Below, one piece after another: positions 17,497 through 26,288 of a stretch of 64,000 bases of DNA. The stretch comes from Rhizobium sp. BK313 (GTDB lineage Bacteria; Pseudomonadota; Alphaproteobacteria; Rhizobiales; Rhizobiaceae). The position numbers and the translations under genes were made by a program. Below the pieces are notes generated by a model. It saw only the letters and a program-made list of their open reading frames with translations. It ran no database searches and was not told where the DNA came from. Location: NCBI RefSeq assembly GCF_014193655.1, contig NZ_JACHZQ010000008.1, positions 248,001-312,000 of the forward strand, written 5' to 3'. Every line of letters begins with the position of its first letter. The first letter of the stretch is position 1.

Positions 17497-18507
17497 ATGA
17501 GCGCAGCAACACCGGAAAATATTATGCGAGTTGGTTTGGGCTTTTGGGCGTCCAAAACGCTCTTAAGTGCCGTCGAACTAGGCGTGTTTAGTACTTTGGC
17601 CGATGCACCCGCCGACCTGCCAACGCTTCAAAAAAAGCTTGCGCTGCACCAGCGATCAGCCCGCGACTTCCTCGATGCGCTGGTGGCACTCAAGTTGCTG
17701 GATCGCGAGAACGGCATCTATAGCAACACCGCAGACACGGACCTGTTTCTCGATCAAGCCAAGCCATCTTATATCGGCGGTATTCTAGAGATGGCGAATG
17801 CCCGGCTCTATGGCTTCTGGGGATCGCTTACAGAGGCCTTGCACACCGGTGAATTACAGAACGAGAGTAAGGGTGGGGGAGAAAACATGTTTGCGGCGTT
17901 GTATGCCGATCCGGGTCGGTTGCGCGGGTTTCTGAACGCGATGAGTGGAATAAGTGCGGGTGCGGCCCAGGCCATTGCCGGCAACTTCCCATGGAAAGAC
18001 TACAAGACCTTCATGGATCTTGGTTCAGCTCAGGGCATGGTACCCGCCACTCTCGCCCGCGCCCATCCCCACCTCACCGGCATCGGCTTCGATCTGCCCC
18101 CGGTCAAGCCAGTCTTCGAGGAATTTATTGCTCGCAGCGGGGTGGATGACCGAGTGCGGTTTCGAGGAGGAAATTTCTTCGAGGACCCTCTGCCGAAGGT
18201 TGATGTCATCGTCATGGGTCACATCCTTCATGATTGGGACCTTGCCCAGAAAAAGGTGCTTCTCGGCAAGGCATTTGATGCTATTTCGAAAGGCGGCGCA
18301 GTCGTCGTTTATGATGCCATCATCGATGATGATCGCCGCGAAAACGCTTTCGGCCTCATGATGAGCTTGAATATGCTGATCGAAACTGCTGGTGGTTTCG
18401 ACTATACAGGAGAAGCCTGTCAGGCTTGGATGCGCGAAATCGGATTTTCAAAAACGCGGGTCGCACCGCTTGTTGGCCCAGATTCGATGGTGATCGGAAT
18501 TAAGTAA
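17497..18507 (+). CDS. SAM-dependent O-methyltransferase family protein
   Basis: A 336-residue class I methyltransferase with the organisation of the plant/antibiotic O-methyltransferase family. An N-terminal helical dimerisation/winged-helix part (SKTLLSAVELGVFSTLADAP) precedes a Rossmann domain with MDLGSAQGMVPATLARAHP as the SAM motif. IVMGHILHDWD follows, where the His acts as base in many relatives. GGAGA precedes the ATG. It stands alone between two operons, so the methyl acceptor is unknown. A secondary-metabolite or small-molecule substrate is likely. Confidence 0.87.
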   Translation: MSAATPENIMRVGLGFWASKTLLSAVELGVFSTLADAPADLPTLQKKLALHQRSARDFLDALVALKLLDRENGIYSNTADTDLFLDQAKPSYIGGILEMANARLYGFWGSLTEALHTGELQNESKGGGENMFAALYADPGRLRGFLNAMSGISAGAAQAIAGNFPWKDYKTFMDLGSAQGMVPATLARAHPHLTGIGFDLPPVKPVFEEFIARSGVDDRVRFRGGNFFEDPLPKVDVIVMGHILHDWDLAQKKVLLGKAFDAISKGGAVVVYDAIIDDDRRENAFGLMMSLNMLIETAGGFDYTGEACQAWMREIGFSKTRVAPLVGPDSMVIGIK

Positions 18508-18596
18508 CCTATCCAGGTGAGTGGGTTTGCCGATCGGATGCGTCACATTGTGCAATGGCGCGAGGTCCGCTGCGCGTTAGTGAGTCCACGCTGTAG

Positions 18597-19346
18597 TTAT
18601 TTCGCATCGTGAAAGATGATGCCGACGGTATGGCGCATGCCCGAACGAAGGCGGCTGACGCCGTGCCGGAGGTTGACGCGATAACTCCCCTTGGAGCCCT
18701 GGACCGGACGATTGTGGACCGCAAATGCGACCGCATCGCCCTGGCGTAACGGGACGACCTCGGCGCGGCTTTGCATCCGCGGGCGCTGCTCTGTTAGAAC
18801 AAACTCGCCGCCTGTGAAATCCCTCCCCGGTTCGGAGAGCAGGATCGCCACCTGCAGTGGGAATGCGAGGTCGCCATAAAGGTCCTGATGCAAGCAGTTG
18901 AAGTCCCCTGGGACGTATTGCAGCAGCAGCGGCGTCGGCCGCGTCTGGCCTTCATCGTGGCACTGCTTGAGAAAGGTTGCATGGTCCGCAGGGTAGCGCC
19001 GGTCGATGCCCATGCGGTTGTTCCAATCGTTGGCGACCTCGGCCAACCGCGGATAGAGCGCCGTGCGCAGACCGCCAAGAAGATCAGGTAGAGGATATTT
19101 GAAATAGCGGTATTCGCCCTTGCCAAACCCATGGCGCGCCATGTGAATATGGCTGCGAAAATGCTCTTCCTGCGGATAAAGATCCGCGATCTTCCGGCAC
19201 TCCTCGGGCGACAGAAGCTTCTCCATGACGGCGCAGCCGAACCCACTCAGCTCCTCGGACAGCTTCTGCCAATCATATGCGGCGACCCGCGCCTCTGCGG
19301 ACCGAACCGCAGAGGCCGATGGATCGAGTTTCGAAGGAGCATTCAT
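18597..19346 (-). CDS. 2OG-Fe(II) oxygenase in the alkylation-repair cluster
   Basis: A 249-residue prolyl-4-hydroxylase-like oxygenase. The iron site is seen as His153-x-Asp155 (CLHQDLYGD) and the distal His228 (LRHGVSRLR), with Arg238 as probable 2-oxoglutarate ligand. It overlaps the stop of the upstream O6-methylguanine methyltransferase gene by four bases. Because of this coupling and the neighbouring Ada and AlkA genes it probably acts on alkylation damage, as AlkB does, but it is not obviously AlkB itself. The substrate is inferred from context only. Confidence 0.82.
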   Translation of the reverse strand: MNAPSKLDPSASAVRSAEARVAAYDWQKLSEELSGFGCAVMEKLLSPEECRKIADLYPQEEHFRSHIHMARHGFGKGEYRYFKYPLPDLLGGLRTALYPRLAEVANDWNNRMGIDRRYPADHATFLKQCHDEGQTRPTPLLLQYVPGDFNCLHQDLYGDLAFPLQVAILLSEPGRDFTGGEFVLTEQRPRMQSRAEVVPLRQGDAVAFAVHNRPVQGSKGSYRVNLRHGVSRLRSGMRHTVGIIFHDAK

Positions 19347-19909
19347 GGCCTAGCTTCCTTGTCGATGAGCGCGCGCTTTCGCTCGATACCCCAGCGATAG
19401 CCGGACAGAGTGCCATTGCTGCGGACGACCCGATGGCAGGGTATGCCCAAAGCGATCGCGTTAGCTGCACAGGCGGTGGCAATCGCGCGGGCTGCTTTCG
19501 GCTCGCCGATGCGTCGGGCAAGCGCGGCGTAGGTCACCATCGTGCCGCATGGAATTGCGCGAAGAGCGTCCCACACCCGGCGCTGGAACGGTGTGCCGCG
19601 CCGCATATCCAGCGGCAGGTCAAGTCCGGCGTCTGGTCTCTCGACAAACCGAGCGACCCTGTCCAGGTCGTCGCGGAGGCGCGGCTCGTTCGGGATCAGT
19701 CTGCTCATCGGAAAGCAAGCCGCGAGATCATTCGTCAGCTCATCGTCGTCCGATCCGATCAGTATAGCGCAGACCCCAACAGCACTGCGAGCGACGAGAA
19801 TTTTGCCTAGGGCGTTATCGCCGATCGAATAAGCGATGTCGGTTGAGGTGTCTGGGCTCTTCGCCGATAACTCTGGCCGCGAGGAGGTATTCACGTTGAC
19901 GAGGTTCAT
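19343..19909 (-). CDS. methylated-DNA--protein-cysteine methyltransferase (Ogt type)
   Basis: A 188-residue O6-methylguanine-DNA methyltransferase with start at ATG 19909, eight bases after GGAG. The suicide cysteine is Cys158 in GIPCHRV, preceded by the FQRRVWDALRAIPCGTMVTYAALARRIG DNA-binding helix-turn-helix region. It resembles the C-terminal half of the Ada protein encoded 2 kb upstream (shared IGSPKAxRAxAxACAxN-like and SGYxWGxERKRxLxDxEA segments), suggesting duplication from it. It repairs O6-alkylguanine by transfer to the cysteine. It is followed by the 2OG oxygenase gene. Confidence 0.9.
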   Translation of the reverse strand: MNLVNVNTSSRPELSAKSPDTSTDIAYSIGDNALGKILVARSAVGVCAILIGSDDDELTNDLAACFPMSRLIPNEPRLRDDLDRVARFVERPDAGLDLPLDMRRGTPFQRRVWDALRAIPCGTMVTYAALARRIGEPKAARAIATACAANAIALGIPCHRVVRSNGTLSGYRWGIERKRALIDKEARP

Positions 19910-20075
19910 TTGCTTAGCTCCATGATCCTTATGATCATCGACAATAGAGCTGCGGCCGTCTGTCCTCACTCCGGTCCTTGCTTTCAAATCGGCAAGTTCT
20001 CTTGGTTATCGGTGATGCACCGTCGATTTTCGCAATACCTGTGGTACTGAGCCTCGGGCCAGAGAATTGATCGCA

Positions 20076-20729
20076 TCAAACGAGCCGGTCGCGCTGAGCC
20101 AATCGCAAAGTCCCGATCATCGGGTGGAGGATCGGCCGATAGCCGGCCCGAAGTGCCATGAAGGTGGAGTGCGGCGTCAACATGCCCTCTGTGTGAGCAA
20201 GCTTCCGCGACGGCTCATAGCCATGCTCGGTCCAGCGAAAAGCGCGGCCGTCGGCGATCATGTAAGCCGAACCGGATGCCACGACTACCGTGCCGTCCGG
20301 CAGCTCGGAAGGTGGTCCCGGAAGCGGATGTATCCGCTTGCGCCCGCCTTCCATGCGTTCGCCGTGGAGGACGGCGTCCATGGCGGCAGCGGAGAGCTCT
20401 GCCTTCGCCCTCGCGCCCGCCCAGGCCGCGCGGAATTTTTTGGCGTCGTCGCGCCTACAGAAGAAGCAGGGACGATGGCCCGCCGCCAATGCCACCGCCT
20501 CATCGAGAAAGAAGAGTTCGGTCCAGCTCCGATTGGCCATGACATCGCGGCGACGACCCTTGTATTCGCAACTGCAGACCAGCCATGCCTTGCTCGACCA
20601 GCGTCTGTTCAACAGCATTTTGGATGCCGGATCGTGGATAATGCCGCGATTGCCCGTGAACAGCCCTCGTTGCGAAATCGCCACGATATCGCCGAAGGGG
20701 GTGACGCGGTTTTGAAGCGGAGCGTTCAT
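20076..20729 (-). CDS. conserved protein of unknown function in the Ada cluster (CxxCR motif)
   Basis: A 217-residue soluble protein, start at ATG 20729, overlapping the AlkA stop by four bases. It contains VCSCEYKGRRRDVM and HRPCFFCRRDDAKKF, so four cysteines could bind a metal or form a reactive site. The C-terminal part (GTVVVASGSAYMIADGRAFRWTEHGYEPS and LTPHSTFMALRAGYRP) looks like a globular beta domain. I do not recognise a named family. Coupling to AlkA and Ada indicates a role in alkylation damage response. Confidence 0.75.
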   Translation of the reverse strand: MNAPLQNRVTPFGDIVAISQRGLFTGNRGIIHDPASKMLLNRRWSSKAWLVCSCEYKGRRRDVMANRSWTELFFLDEAVALAAGHRPCFFCRRDDAKKFRAAWAGARAKAELSAAAMDAVLHGERMEGGRKRIHPLPGPPSELPDGTVVVASGSAYMIADGRAFRWTEHGYEPSRKLAHTEGMLTPHSTFMALRAGYRPILHPMIGTLRLAQRDRLV

Positions 20730-21367
20730 GTCAGAACATTGCCTCGCTTGCGCGGCATACGCCAGAGATACCACGATGCAACGGTGCGATGCGGAGCCCA
20801 TTCGGCCCCAATCCTGCGCAATTCATTGGGTTTCGGCTGTTCGACGAGGGATTTTAGGGCTCGATACCCTTCACGCACGCCGAAATCATCGACAGGCAAA
20901 ATATCCATGCGCTCTAGTGAATACATCAGGAGCATCTCGACGGTCCATCGTCCGATCCCCTTGATCGTTACGATCTGCGCAATCAGCTCTTCATCGTCCA
21001 TCGTGGCGGCGACGTCTCGCGAGGGCACCAAACCGGACAATGAGCCCTCGGCAATCGCCCTGATGGTGGCGATCTTCGTTGCGGAGAAGCCGCACGCACG
21101 CAAACGGTCGAACTCGGTGGAAATGATATTTTCCGGCGTCGGGAACGCGGATTCCGGGTAAAGCGCCTTTAGCCGGGTAATGATTGCGTCGCCGGCCTTC
21201 GCGGTAAGCTGCTGATAGCTTATCGCGCGGACGAGAGCCTCGTAAGGCTCCCGTGCCGCCTTGGGATCGTGTCTGCACGGACCTACCAATGCGACAAGAG
21301 CCGCCCAATCATCGTCGATGTCGCGCAGGAATGCGACGGATTCGTCATAGCGTGCGAAGATGCTCAT
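20726..21367 (-). CDS. alkA: DNA-3-methyladenine glycosylase II
   Basis: A 213-residue HhH-GPD glycosylase. The helix-hairpin-helix is VTIKGIGRWTVEMLLMYSL, followed by DILPVDDFGVREGYR, where the catalytic Asp lies. The YEALVRAISYQQLTAKAG segment is typical of AlkA relatives. The ATG at 21367 is chosen because proteins of this type begin close to IFARYDE; a TTG/GTG extension to 21403 overlapping the Ada gene is possible. It excises alkylated bases to start base excision repair and is translated right after Ada. Confidence 0.9.
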   Translation of the reverse strand: MSIFARYDESVAFLRDIDDDWAALVALVGPCRHDPKAAREPYEALVRAISYQQLTAKAGDAIITRLKALYPESAFPTPENIISTEFDRLRACGFSATKIATIRAIAEGSLSGLVPSRDVAATMDDEELIAQIVTIKGIGRWTVEMLLMYSLERMDILPVDDFGVREGYRALKSLVEQPKPNELRRIGAEWAPHRTVASWYLWRMPRKRGNVLT

Positions 21368-21374
21368 CGGGATA

Positions 21375-22466
21375 TCAGTGGCCGTGGGTTGCTTCACGAT
21401 CAAGCAAAACGCGTTTTCGCTCTACCCCCCAGGCGTAACCGGAAAGCGCACCGTTGTTTCGCACCACCCGGTGGCACGGGATCGCGACGGCCAGACTATT
21501 GCCGGCACATGCTCCAGCGACAGCGCGCACTGCTTTGGGCGAGCCGATCCGGCGGGCGATTTCCGCATAACTGACGGTTTGGCCAGGAGGGATTTCCTGC
21601 AGCGCCTGCCAAACCCGCTGCTGAAATGCCGTGCCGCGGACATCGAGCGGTAAGTCGATCCCAAGGCCTGGTGCCTCCACCAGGCCGACGACACGCGCCA
21701 CAAGGGCCTCGTAATCCCCATCGGCACCGATCAGGTTGGCATTGGGGAAACGATCCTGAAGATTGCGCACCAGCGCGTCGGGATCGCTGCCGAGGAGAAT
21801 GGCCGCAACGCCTTTCCTGCTCGACGCAACCAGGATCGCGCCAAGCGACGATTGGCCGACCGCAAAACGGATATCCTCATTGGCACCTCCCAACCGATAT
21901 TGGGTTGGCGTCATTCCGAGTATATCGGTGGCCCTCTCGTAAAAACGACCGCTCGAATTAAACCCGGCATCGTAGATCGCTTCCGTCACGCTGTTGCTGT
22001 TTGCAAGGCCCTCACGAACTTTTGCCGCACGACGCGCGGAGGCGTAGTCCTTGGGCGTCAGGCCGGTTGCCGATTTGAACAGCCGGTGAAAATAGCTGGC
22101 GCTTCGTCCAACCGCGTCCGCCAGTTCGTTCAGAGACGGTTCTTCCTCGCTTTCTTCGATCAAGCGGCACACCCGCGCGACGATTGCGGCGTTCTCACCG
22201 TCGGCGGAAAGACCCTCCGGATTGCATCGCTTACAGGCGCGAAAGCCGGTTGCTCTGGCAGCTGCGAGCGTAGCATGCAGCTGCACATTTTTGGGGTTTG
22301 CGGTTCGCGACGGACAGGACGGCCGACAATAGACGCCGGTCGTTGCCACCGAATACCAGAAATGGCCATCTGCGGCCCGATCGCGGGCAACGATGCGTGC
22401 CCAACGCGGATCATCGGCCACCGTCTTTTCTGGGAAGACCGTGCGGTTTCTGAGCATCATGGTCAT
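21375..22466 (-). CDS. ada: bifunctional Ada regulator/O6-methylguanine methyltransferase
   Basis: A 363-residue Ada protein with all expected parts. The N-terminal zinc domain has Cys47, Cys51, Cys78 and Cys81; in E. coli Ada the first equivalent Cys takes methyl groups from phosphotriesters. An AraC-type helix-turn-helix region spans roughly residues 95-190. The C-terminal methyltransferase has its acceptor Cys331 in IPCHRV. It is the first gene of the cluster and the probable methylation-triggered activator of it. AlkA and the CxxCR protein follow with overlaps. Confidence 0.95.
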   Translation of the reverse strand: MTMMLRNRTVFPEKTVADDPRWARIVARDRAADGHFWYSVATTGVYCRPSCPSRTANPKNVQLHATLAAARATGFRACKRCNPEGLSADGENAAIVARVCRLIEESEEEPSLNELADAVGRSASYFHRLFKSATGLTPKDYASARRAAKVREGLANSNSVTEAIYDAGFNSSGRFYERATDILGMTPTQYRLGGANEDIRFAVGQSSLGAILVASSRKGVAAILLGSDPDALVRNLQDRFPNANLIGADGDYEALVARVVGLVEAPGLGIDLPLDVRGTAFQQRVWQALQEIPPGQTVSYAEIARRIGSPKAVRAVAGACAGNSLAVAIPCHRVVRNNGALSGYAWGVERKRVLLDREATHGH

Positions 22467-22604
22467 GTCGGTTCATTCGTCCCTATCTGATCCGGAGTAA
22501 GCGTGCCATTCGTGGCACCAGGAAAGGCTCACAGCCACCCGATTCCTGCATGACCAAGGATCGCCCAAAGGTCGCCGCCCAAGATGATGGGCGGCGACCT
22601 TCCG

Positions 22605-23054
22605 TCAGGCAGCCTTGATGAGGCCGAGCTGCGTGAGCGCCGTCACTCCGTCGTCGAGACCGATTTCCTCGGCGATCCTTGCGTTCTCGATGCGCAGGAT
22701 AGTGGTGCCGGTAAAATGCATCTTGCGACCGGTCGCAGCCGGCAGCGAGCCAACCAGGAAATCGGCAAAGGCCGGCCCCGTATGTGTGCCGCCGCCTTCC
22801 CACTGGCCGACGACATAATCGCCTTCCGCAATGAGGCCGGCAGTGCCCCAGAAATTCAGGTTCGGAAATGCCGTGCGGAAGCCGGTCATGAAGGCCTTGA
22901 TGTCGTCATGGCCGCGGCGCGGCTCATGCAATGAGTACTTCAGCAGCATCTCTGGCGCGGCGATGTCGTCGACGACAGACAGATTGCAGGTCTCACCCCA
23001 GAATTCGGTGAACCAGCGCGCGACGATGGCCTTGTTGTCTTCTTCTTTGCTCAT
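22605..23054 (-). CDS. SnoaL-like polyketide cyclase/ester cyclase family protein
   Basis: A 149-residue protein with the NTF2/SnoaL fold. The ATG at 23054 is preceded by AAGGAAA; an upstream in-frame start at 23090 is less likely. The segments EEDNKAIVARWFTEFWG, RRGHDDIKAFMTGFRTAFPNLNF and ILRIENARIAEEIGLDDG are typical of the family, which contains cyclases, isomerases and many uncharacterised proteins. There is no polyketide gene nearby, so the function is open. Confidence 0.75.
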   Translation of the reverse strand: MSKEEDNKAIVARWFTEFWGETCNLSVVDDIAAPEMLLKYSLHEPRRGHDDIKAFMTGFRTAFPNLNFWGTAGLIAEGDYVVGQWEGGGTHTGPAFADFLVGSLPAATGRKMHFTGTTILRIENARIAEEIGLDDGVTALTQLGLIKAA

Positions 23055-23334
23055 GTGGATTTCCTTTTTGATGTATCCAGCAGGGATCATCGATCTCGGT
23101 CGACGACCTGAGCAAAGGGATAGGCTGATCCAGCGGGGTCAAAACTCCGGTTCTTGCTCCACAATCGAATCGGTCGAGTTGCAAAGCCGCACGCGACCAT
23201 CGCGGATGGCGCTTTCGACAACCCATGGTGACAGACGCCGCATAAAAGGAGATGATTCGGTTTGAGAGCAAGGAACGGGGTGCCGGCCGATGGAAACGGT
23301 GGGAAAGTTCGCCTGTCCCAGAAGGAGAACGCAG

Positions 23335-23643
23335 ATGAAAGCTCAAATCACCGCGCTTGTCGCGCTCGCGGTCCTCGCGGCCTCTCCCGCATCCGCAATC
23401 GAACGGCTGCAAACCGCCACGAGGTCGTGTGCCGAAATCCAATCCTTCGTTCGGGCGAACCGTGCGGTTATCCTGCAGTATCCGGCGGCGTGGAGTTCCG
23501 CTGGTCTGCTCTATGAACGCGCCGTCGCCAATTCCGATGTTTGCCTTGGTAACGGCTTCGGTGAACAAAGCTATGTGCCGTCGAGGGACAAGCGCAATTG
23601 CGCCATCTGGATCTGCGCCTCCAGCACCGATCTGCGCCCGTGA
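23335..23643 (+). CDS. small secreted cysteine-containing protein
   Basis: A 102-residue protein from ATG 23335, with AGAAGGAG upstream. The signal peptide is MKAQITALVALAVLAASPASA. The mature protein has four cysteines, consistent with two disulfides in the periplasm. The text RSCAEIQSFVRANRAVILQYPA recurs in small secreted rhizobial proteins as I remember them, but I know no function. It is divergent from the SnoaL-like gene. Confidence 0.7.
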   Translation: MKAQITALVALAVLAASPASAIERLQTATRSCAEIQSFVRANRAVILQYPAAWSSAGLLYERAVANSDVCLGNGFGEQSYVPSRDKRNCAIWICASSTDLRP

Positions 23644-23736
23644 TCGAGTGAGGACGGCCGCCCCATCGTCACCGACGATCATCCGCTCGCCACACTCCCT
23701 TCGATCAATGCCTCAATCGAATGAAACGGTCATGGC

Positions 23737-24480
23737 TCAACCGGAGGCTCGCATTGGGGTGAAATCGCTCATCGCGCCGCTGAACGGCTTCGGAAGCGGC
23801 GAGGCATAGGAGCCGCGTTTGCTGGTGGAGAGACCAAGCGACACCAGAGCTTCCGCCTGTTTGACTGCCGCCGCGACGCCATCGATTACCGGCACGCCGT
23901 AAATCTCCTGCAGCTCGCGCGCAAGATCGGTCATCCCGGCACAGCCAAGCACGATCGCCTCCGCCCCGTCTTCATCGAGCGCCCGTTCGATTTCCGCCCG
24001 CAGCTTGCCGATCGCGCCGGATGCGGCATCCTCGAGTTCCAGTACGGCGATATCGGAGGCACGCACCTTAGCCCGCCCGCCCATGCCGTAGCGTTGGATG
24101 AGGTTGTCGATCAGAACGCGCGAACGCTCCAGCGTTGTCACGACCGTAAAACGCTGGGCGAGAAAGCCGGCTGTCGCCACGGCGGATTCGCAAAGCCCGA
24201 GAATAGGGACATCCGAAAACGTTCGTGCGGCTTCGAGACCCGTATCATCGAAACAGGCGATGATCGCCGCATCGTAACCCGCCGTCCGCTGCTCCTTGAG
24301 TTCGCTCAGGAGGCCGGGAACCGCAAGCGCGCCGTCATAGTATCCCTCGATGGAGGCCGGCCCCATCCGCGATGTGGCGGCGATGATTTCCGTCCCGAAT
24401 GCAGCGACGGCGCGGGCGGCATCCGCCGCCTTTTCCGTCATGGACGCGCTGGTATTCGGATTGATGAGCAATAAACGCAT
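23737..24480 (-). CDS. aspartate/glutamate (hydantoin) racemase family protein
   Basis: A 247-residue Asp/Glu racemase superfamily enzyme. ATG 24480 lies just after the permease stop; an earlier in-frame start would overlap the permease. The two catalytic cysteines are Cys76 (AIIACFDD) and Cys180 (IVLGCAGM), and the INPNTSASM opening and SKRGSYASPLPKP ending are typical of hydantoin racemases. These enzymes interconvert the enantiomers of 5-substituted hydantoins or related amino compounds. It is the last gene of a PotABCD-type importer operon, so the importer may carry its substrate or a related nitrogen compound. Confidence 0.82.
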   Translation of the reverse strand: MRLLLINPNTSASMTEKAADAARAVAAFGTEIIAATSRMGPASIEGYYDGALAVPGLLSELKEQRTAGYDAAIIACFDDTGLEAARTFSDVPILGLCESAVATAGFLAQRFTVVTTLERSRVLIDNLIQRYGMGGRAKVRASDIAVLELEDAASGAIGKLRAEIERALDEDGAEAIVLGCAGMTDLARELQEIYGVPVIDGVAAAVKQAEALVSLGLSTSKRGSYASPLPKPFSGAMSDFTPMRASG

Positions 24481-24484
24481 GATC

Positions 24485-25306
24485 TCAGCTTTTCTTGGCC
24501 TGCCGGCGGCCAAGCATGGCCATGATCCCGAGCGCCACGAGAATGATGGTGAAGGAAAAGAGTGTCGTCACCGTTCCCAGCGCATAAAGCACAGGCGTGG
24601 TGACGTTGGTGGTCATCCCGTAGATTTCCAGGGGCAGCGTATTGTAGGTGCCCGACGTCATCAGGGTACGCGCAAACTCGTCATAGGACAGCGTGAAGCC
24701 GAAAAGCCCGACGCCGATCAGGCTGGGCGCGATCATCGGCAGCACGACGTGGCGGAAGGTCTGCCATGAGGTCGCCCCAAGATCGCGCGCGGCCTCCTCG
24801 TAAGCCGGCGAGAAGCGATTGAAGACGGCGAACATGATCAGCACGCCGAAGGGCAGCGTCCAGGTCAGATGCGCGCCAAAAGCCGAGGAATACCAGGCCG
24901 GAGGAAGGCCGCCCTGCTGGAAAACGACGCCGATGCCCAGAGAAATGATGATGGACGGAACCACGAGACTGGCAACGGTCGCATAAAACAGCAGCGACGC
25001 TCCGCGGAAACGACGGCGGAAGGCCAGGCCTGCCAGCAGCGAGACGACGACGGTGACGATCATCACCATCAGCCCGAGCATGAAGGACCGGCGGAACGAG
25101 GCGCCGAAATCGCCGACCGCTTGCTTCTCGAACAGGTTCGCGAACCAATGCAGCGAGACGCCATTCAACGGAAAGGTCAGGCCCCCGTCGGGTCCCTGGA
25201 AGGAGAGGATGAGAATCGCCGAAAGGGGGCCATAGAGAAACAGCACGAAGACAATGAAAAAGATCGCCAGAATATAGAATTCCAAGCTGCGCTTTTCGCG
25301 GTTCAT
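24485..25306 (-). CDS. ABC transporter permease, PotC type
   Basis: A 273-residue inner-membrane permease with six hydrophobic segments. The EAA-type loop is YEEAARDLGATSWQTFRHVVLPMIAPS, typical of polyamine/opine/Fe importers of the PotC class. The N-terminal segment FYILAIFFIVFVLFLYGP is also typical. The preceding permease stops 1 bp before this start, and the racemase-family gene follows. It pairs with the PotB-type protein encoded upstream. Confidence 0.92.
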   Translation of the reverse strand: MNREKRSLEFYILAIFFIVFVLFLYGPLSAILILSFQGPDGGLTFPLNGVSLHWFANLFEKQAVGDFGASFRRSFMLGLMVMIVTVVVSLLAGLAFRRRFRGASLLFYATVASLVVPSIIISLGIGVVFQQGGLPPAWYSSAFGAHLTWTLPFGVLIMFAVFNRFSPAYEEAARDLGATSWQTFRHVVLPMIAPSLIGVGLFGFTLSYDEFARTLMTSGTYNTLPLEIYGMTTNVTTPVLYALGTVTTLFSFTIILVALGIMAMLGRRQAKKS

Positions 25307-25307
25307 C

Positions 25308-26219
25308 TCAAAGCTCCTTGCGGATATCGACGACCCGCAGGATGGCGGAGACCATCAGCAGGACGAGGATCAACAGCACCACCGCGTTGGCCGCCGCGGC
25401 CGGATATTGCAGCAGCGACATTTGGTTTTTCATCATCAGCGCGATGGAGGCGCTTTGGCCGCCGGACATGACCTGCACGGTCGAAAAATCCGCCATGACC
25501 AATGTGACGACAAAGATCGTGCCGATCGCCATGCCGGGCTTGGCAAGCGGGATCACCACGTTCCAAAGGACCTGCCAGCCGCTGGCGCCGGCATCGCGGG
25601 CGGCTTCGAACAGTGAGCGGTCGATGCGCATCAGCGTATTGAAGATCGGCGTCACCATGAACAGCGTGTAGAGATGCACCATGGCAAGCACGACGGCAAA
25701 ATCGGAATAGAGAAGCCATTCGATCGGCTTTGGTATGAGGCCCATCTGGATCAGGGTCGAATTGACAAGACCGTTGCGGCCGAGCACCGGGATCCAGGAG
25801 ATCATGCGGATGATGTTCGACGTCATGAACGGCACAGTGCAGACGAGAAAAAGGATCATCTGCGTCGAGGTGCGGCGGATGTGGAAGGCGAGGAAGTAGG
25901 CGACCCAGAAGCCAATCACTAGCGTCAGCGCCCAGACGATGGCGGTGAATTTCAGCGTGTTGAGATAGGTCTTCCAGGTGACCCAGGATCCCAGCGTGTC
26001 GGTGTAGTTCGTGGTCAGGAAGGCGGGATAGAGACCGGCAAAATCATAGTCCCAGAAGCTGACGACACCGATCATCGCGATCGGCAGCAGGAAGAAGAAG
26101 CCCAAAATCAGGAAGAGCGGCGCTGCCTGCAGATAGGAGACGAGCCATAGCGGCACGCCGAAACCACCACCTGCCTTCTGTGCTGCCTGGTCTGTCTCTG
26201 ATGAAGTGATCGTCGCCAT
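25308..26219 (-). CDS. ABC transporter permease, PotB type
   Basis: A 303-residue inner-membrane permease. The EAA loop reads LFEAARDAGASGWQVLWNVVIPLAKPG. The N-terminal 30 residues are a cytoplasmic lead before the first membrane segment (APLFLILGFFFLLPIAMIGVVSFW). It follows the binding-protein gene and a strong hairpin, and together with the PotC-type protein forms the channel. Confidence 0.92.
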   Translation of the reverse strand: MATITSSETDQAAQKAGGGFGVPLWLVSYLQAAPLFLILGFFFLLPIAMIGVVSFWDYDFAGLYPAFLTTNYTDTLGSWVTWKTYLNTLKFTAIVWALTLVIGFWVAYFLAFHIRRTSTQMILFLVCTVPFMTSNIIRMISWIPVLGRNGLVNSTLIQMGLIPKPIEWLLYSDFAVVLAMVHLYTLFMVTPIFNTLMRIDRSLFEAARDAGASGWQVLWNVVIPLAKPGMAIGTIFVVTLVMADFSTVQVMSGGQSASIALMMKNQMSLLQYPAAAANAVVLLILVLLMVSAILRVVDIRKEL

Positions 26220-26244
26220 GTTCCGGTCTCTCCGTTAGCGGCTT

Positions 26245-26268
26245 CCTCCCCCCGCTTGCGGGGAGAGG
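26245..26268 (-). terminator. intercistronic hairpin after the binding-protein gene
   Basis: On the minus strand CCTCTCCCCG and CGGGGGGAGG form a 10-bp stem with one U-G wobble around the loop CAAG, between the binding-protein stop (26289) and the permease start (26219). It is the strongest of three hairpins in the same operon position in this window and probably sets the binding-protein to permease ratio. Confidence 0.65.
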
Positions 26269-26288
26269 ATTGATTTGGGAAGCAATGC

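Noticed and set aside
19343..22466. Possible tandem gene duplication by recent recombination between the two methyltransferase domains
   Set aside because: The proteins are similar in motif but clearly diverged, so no recent repeat or recombination event can be claimed.
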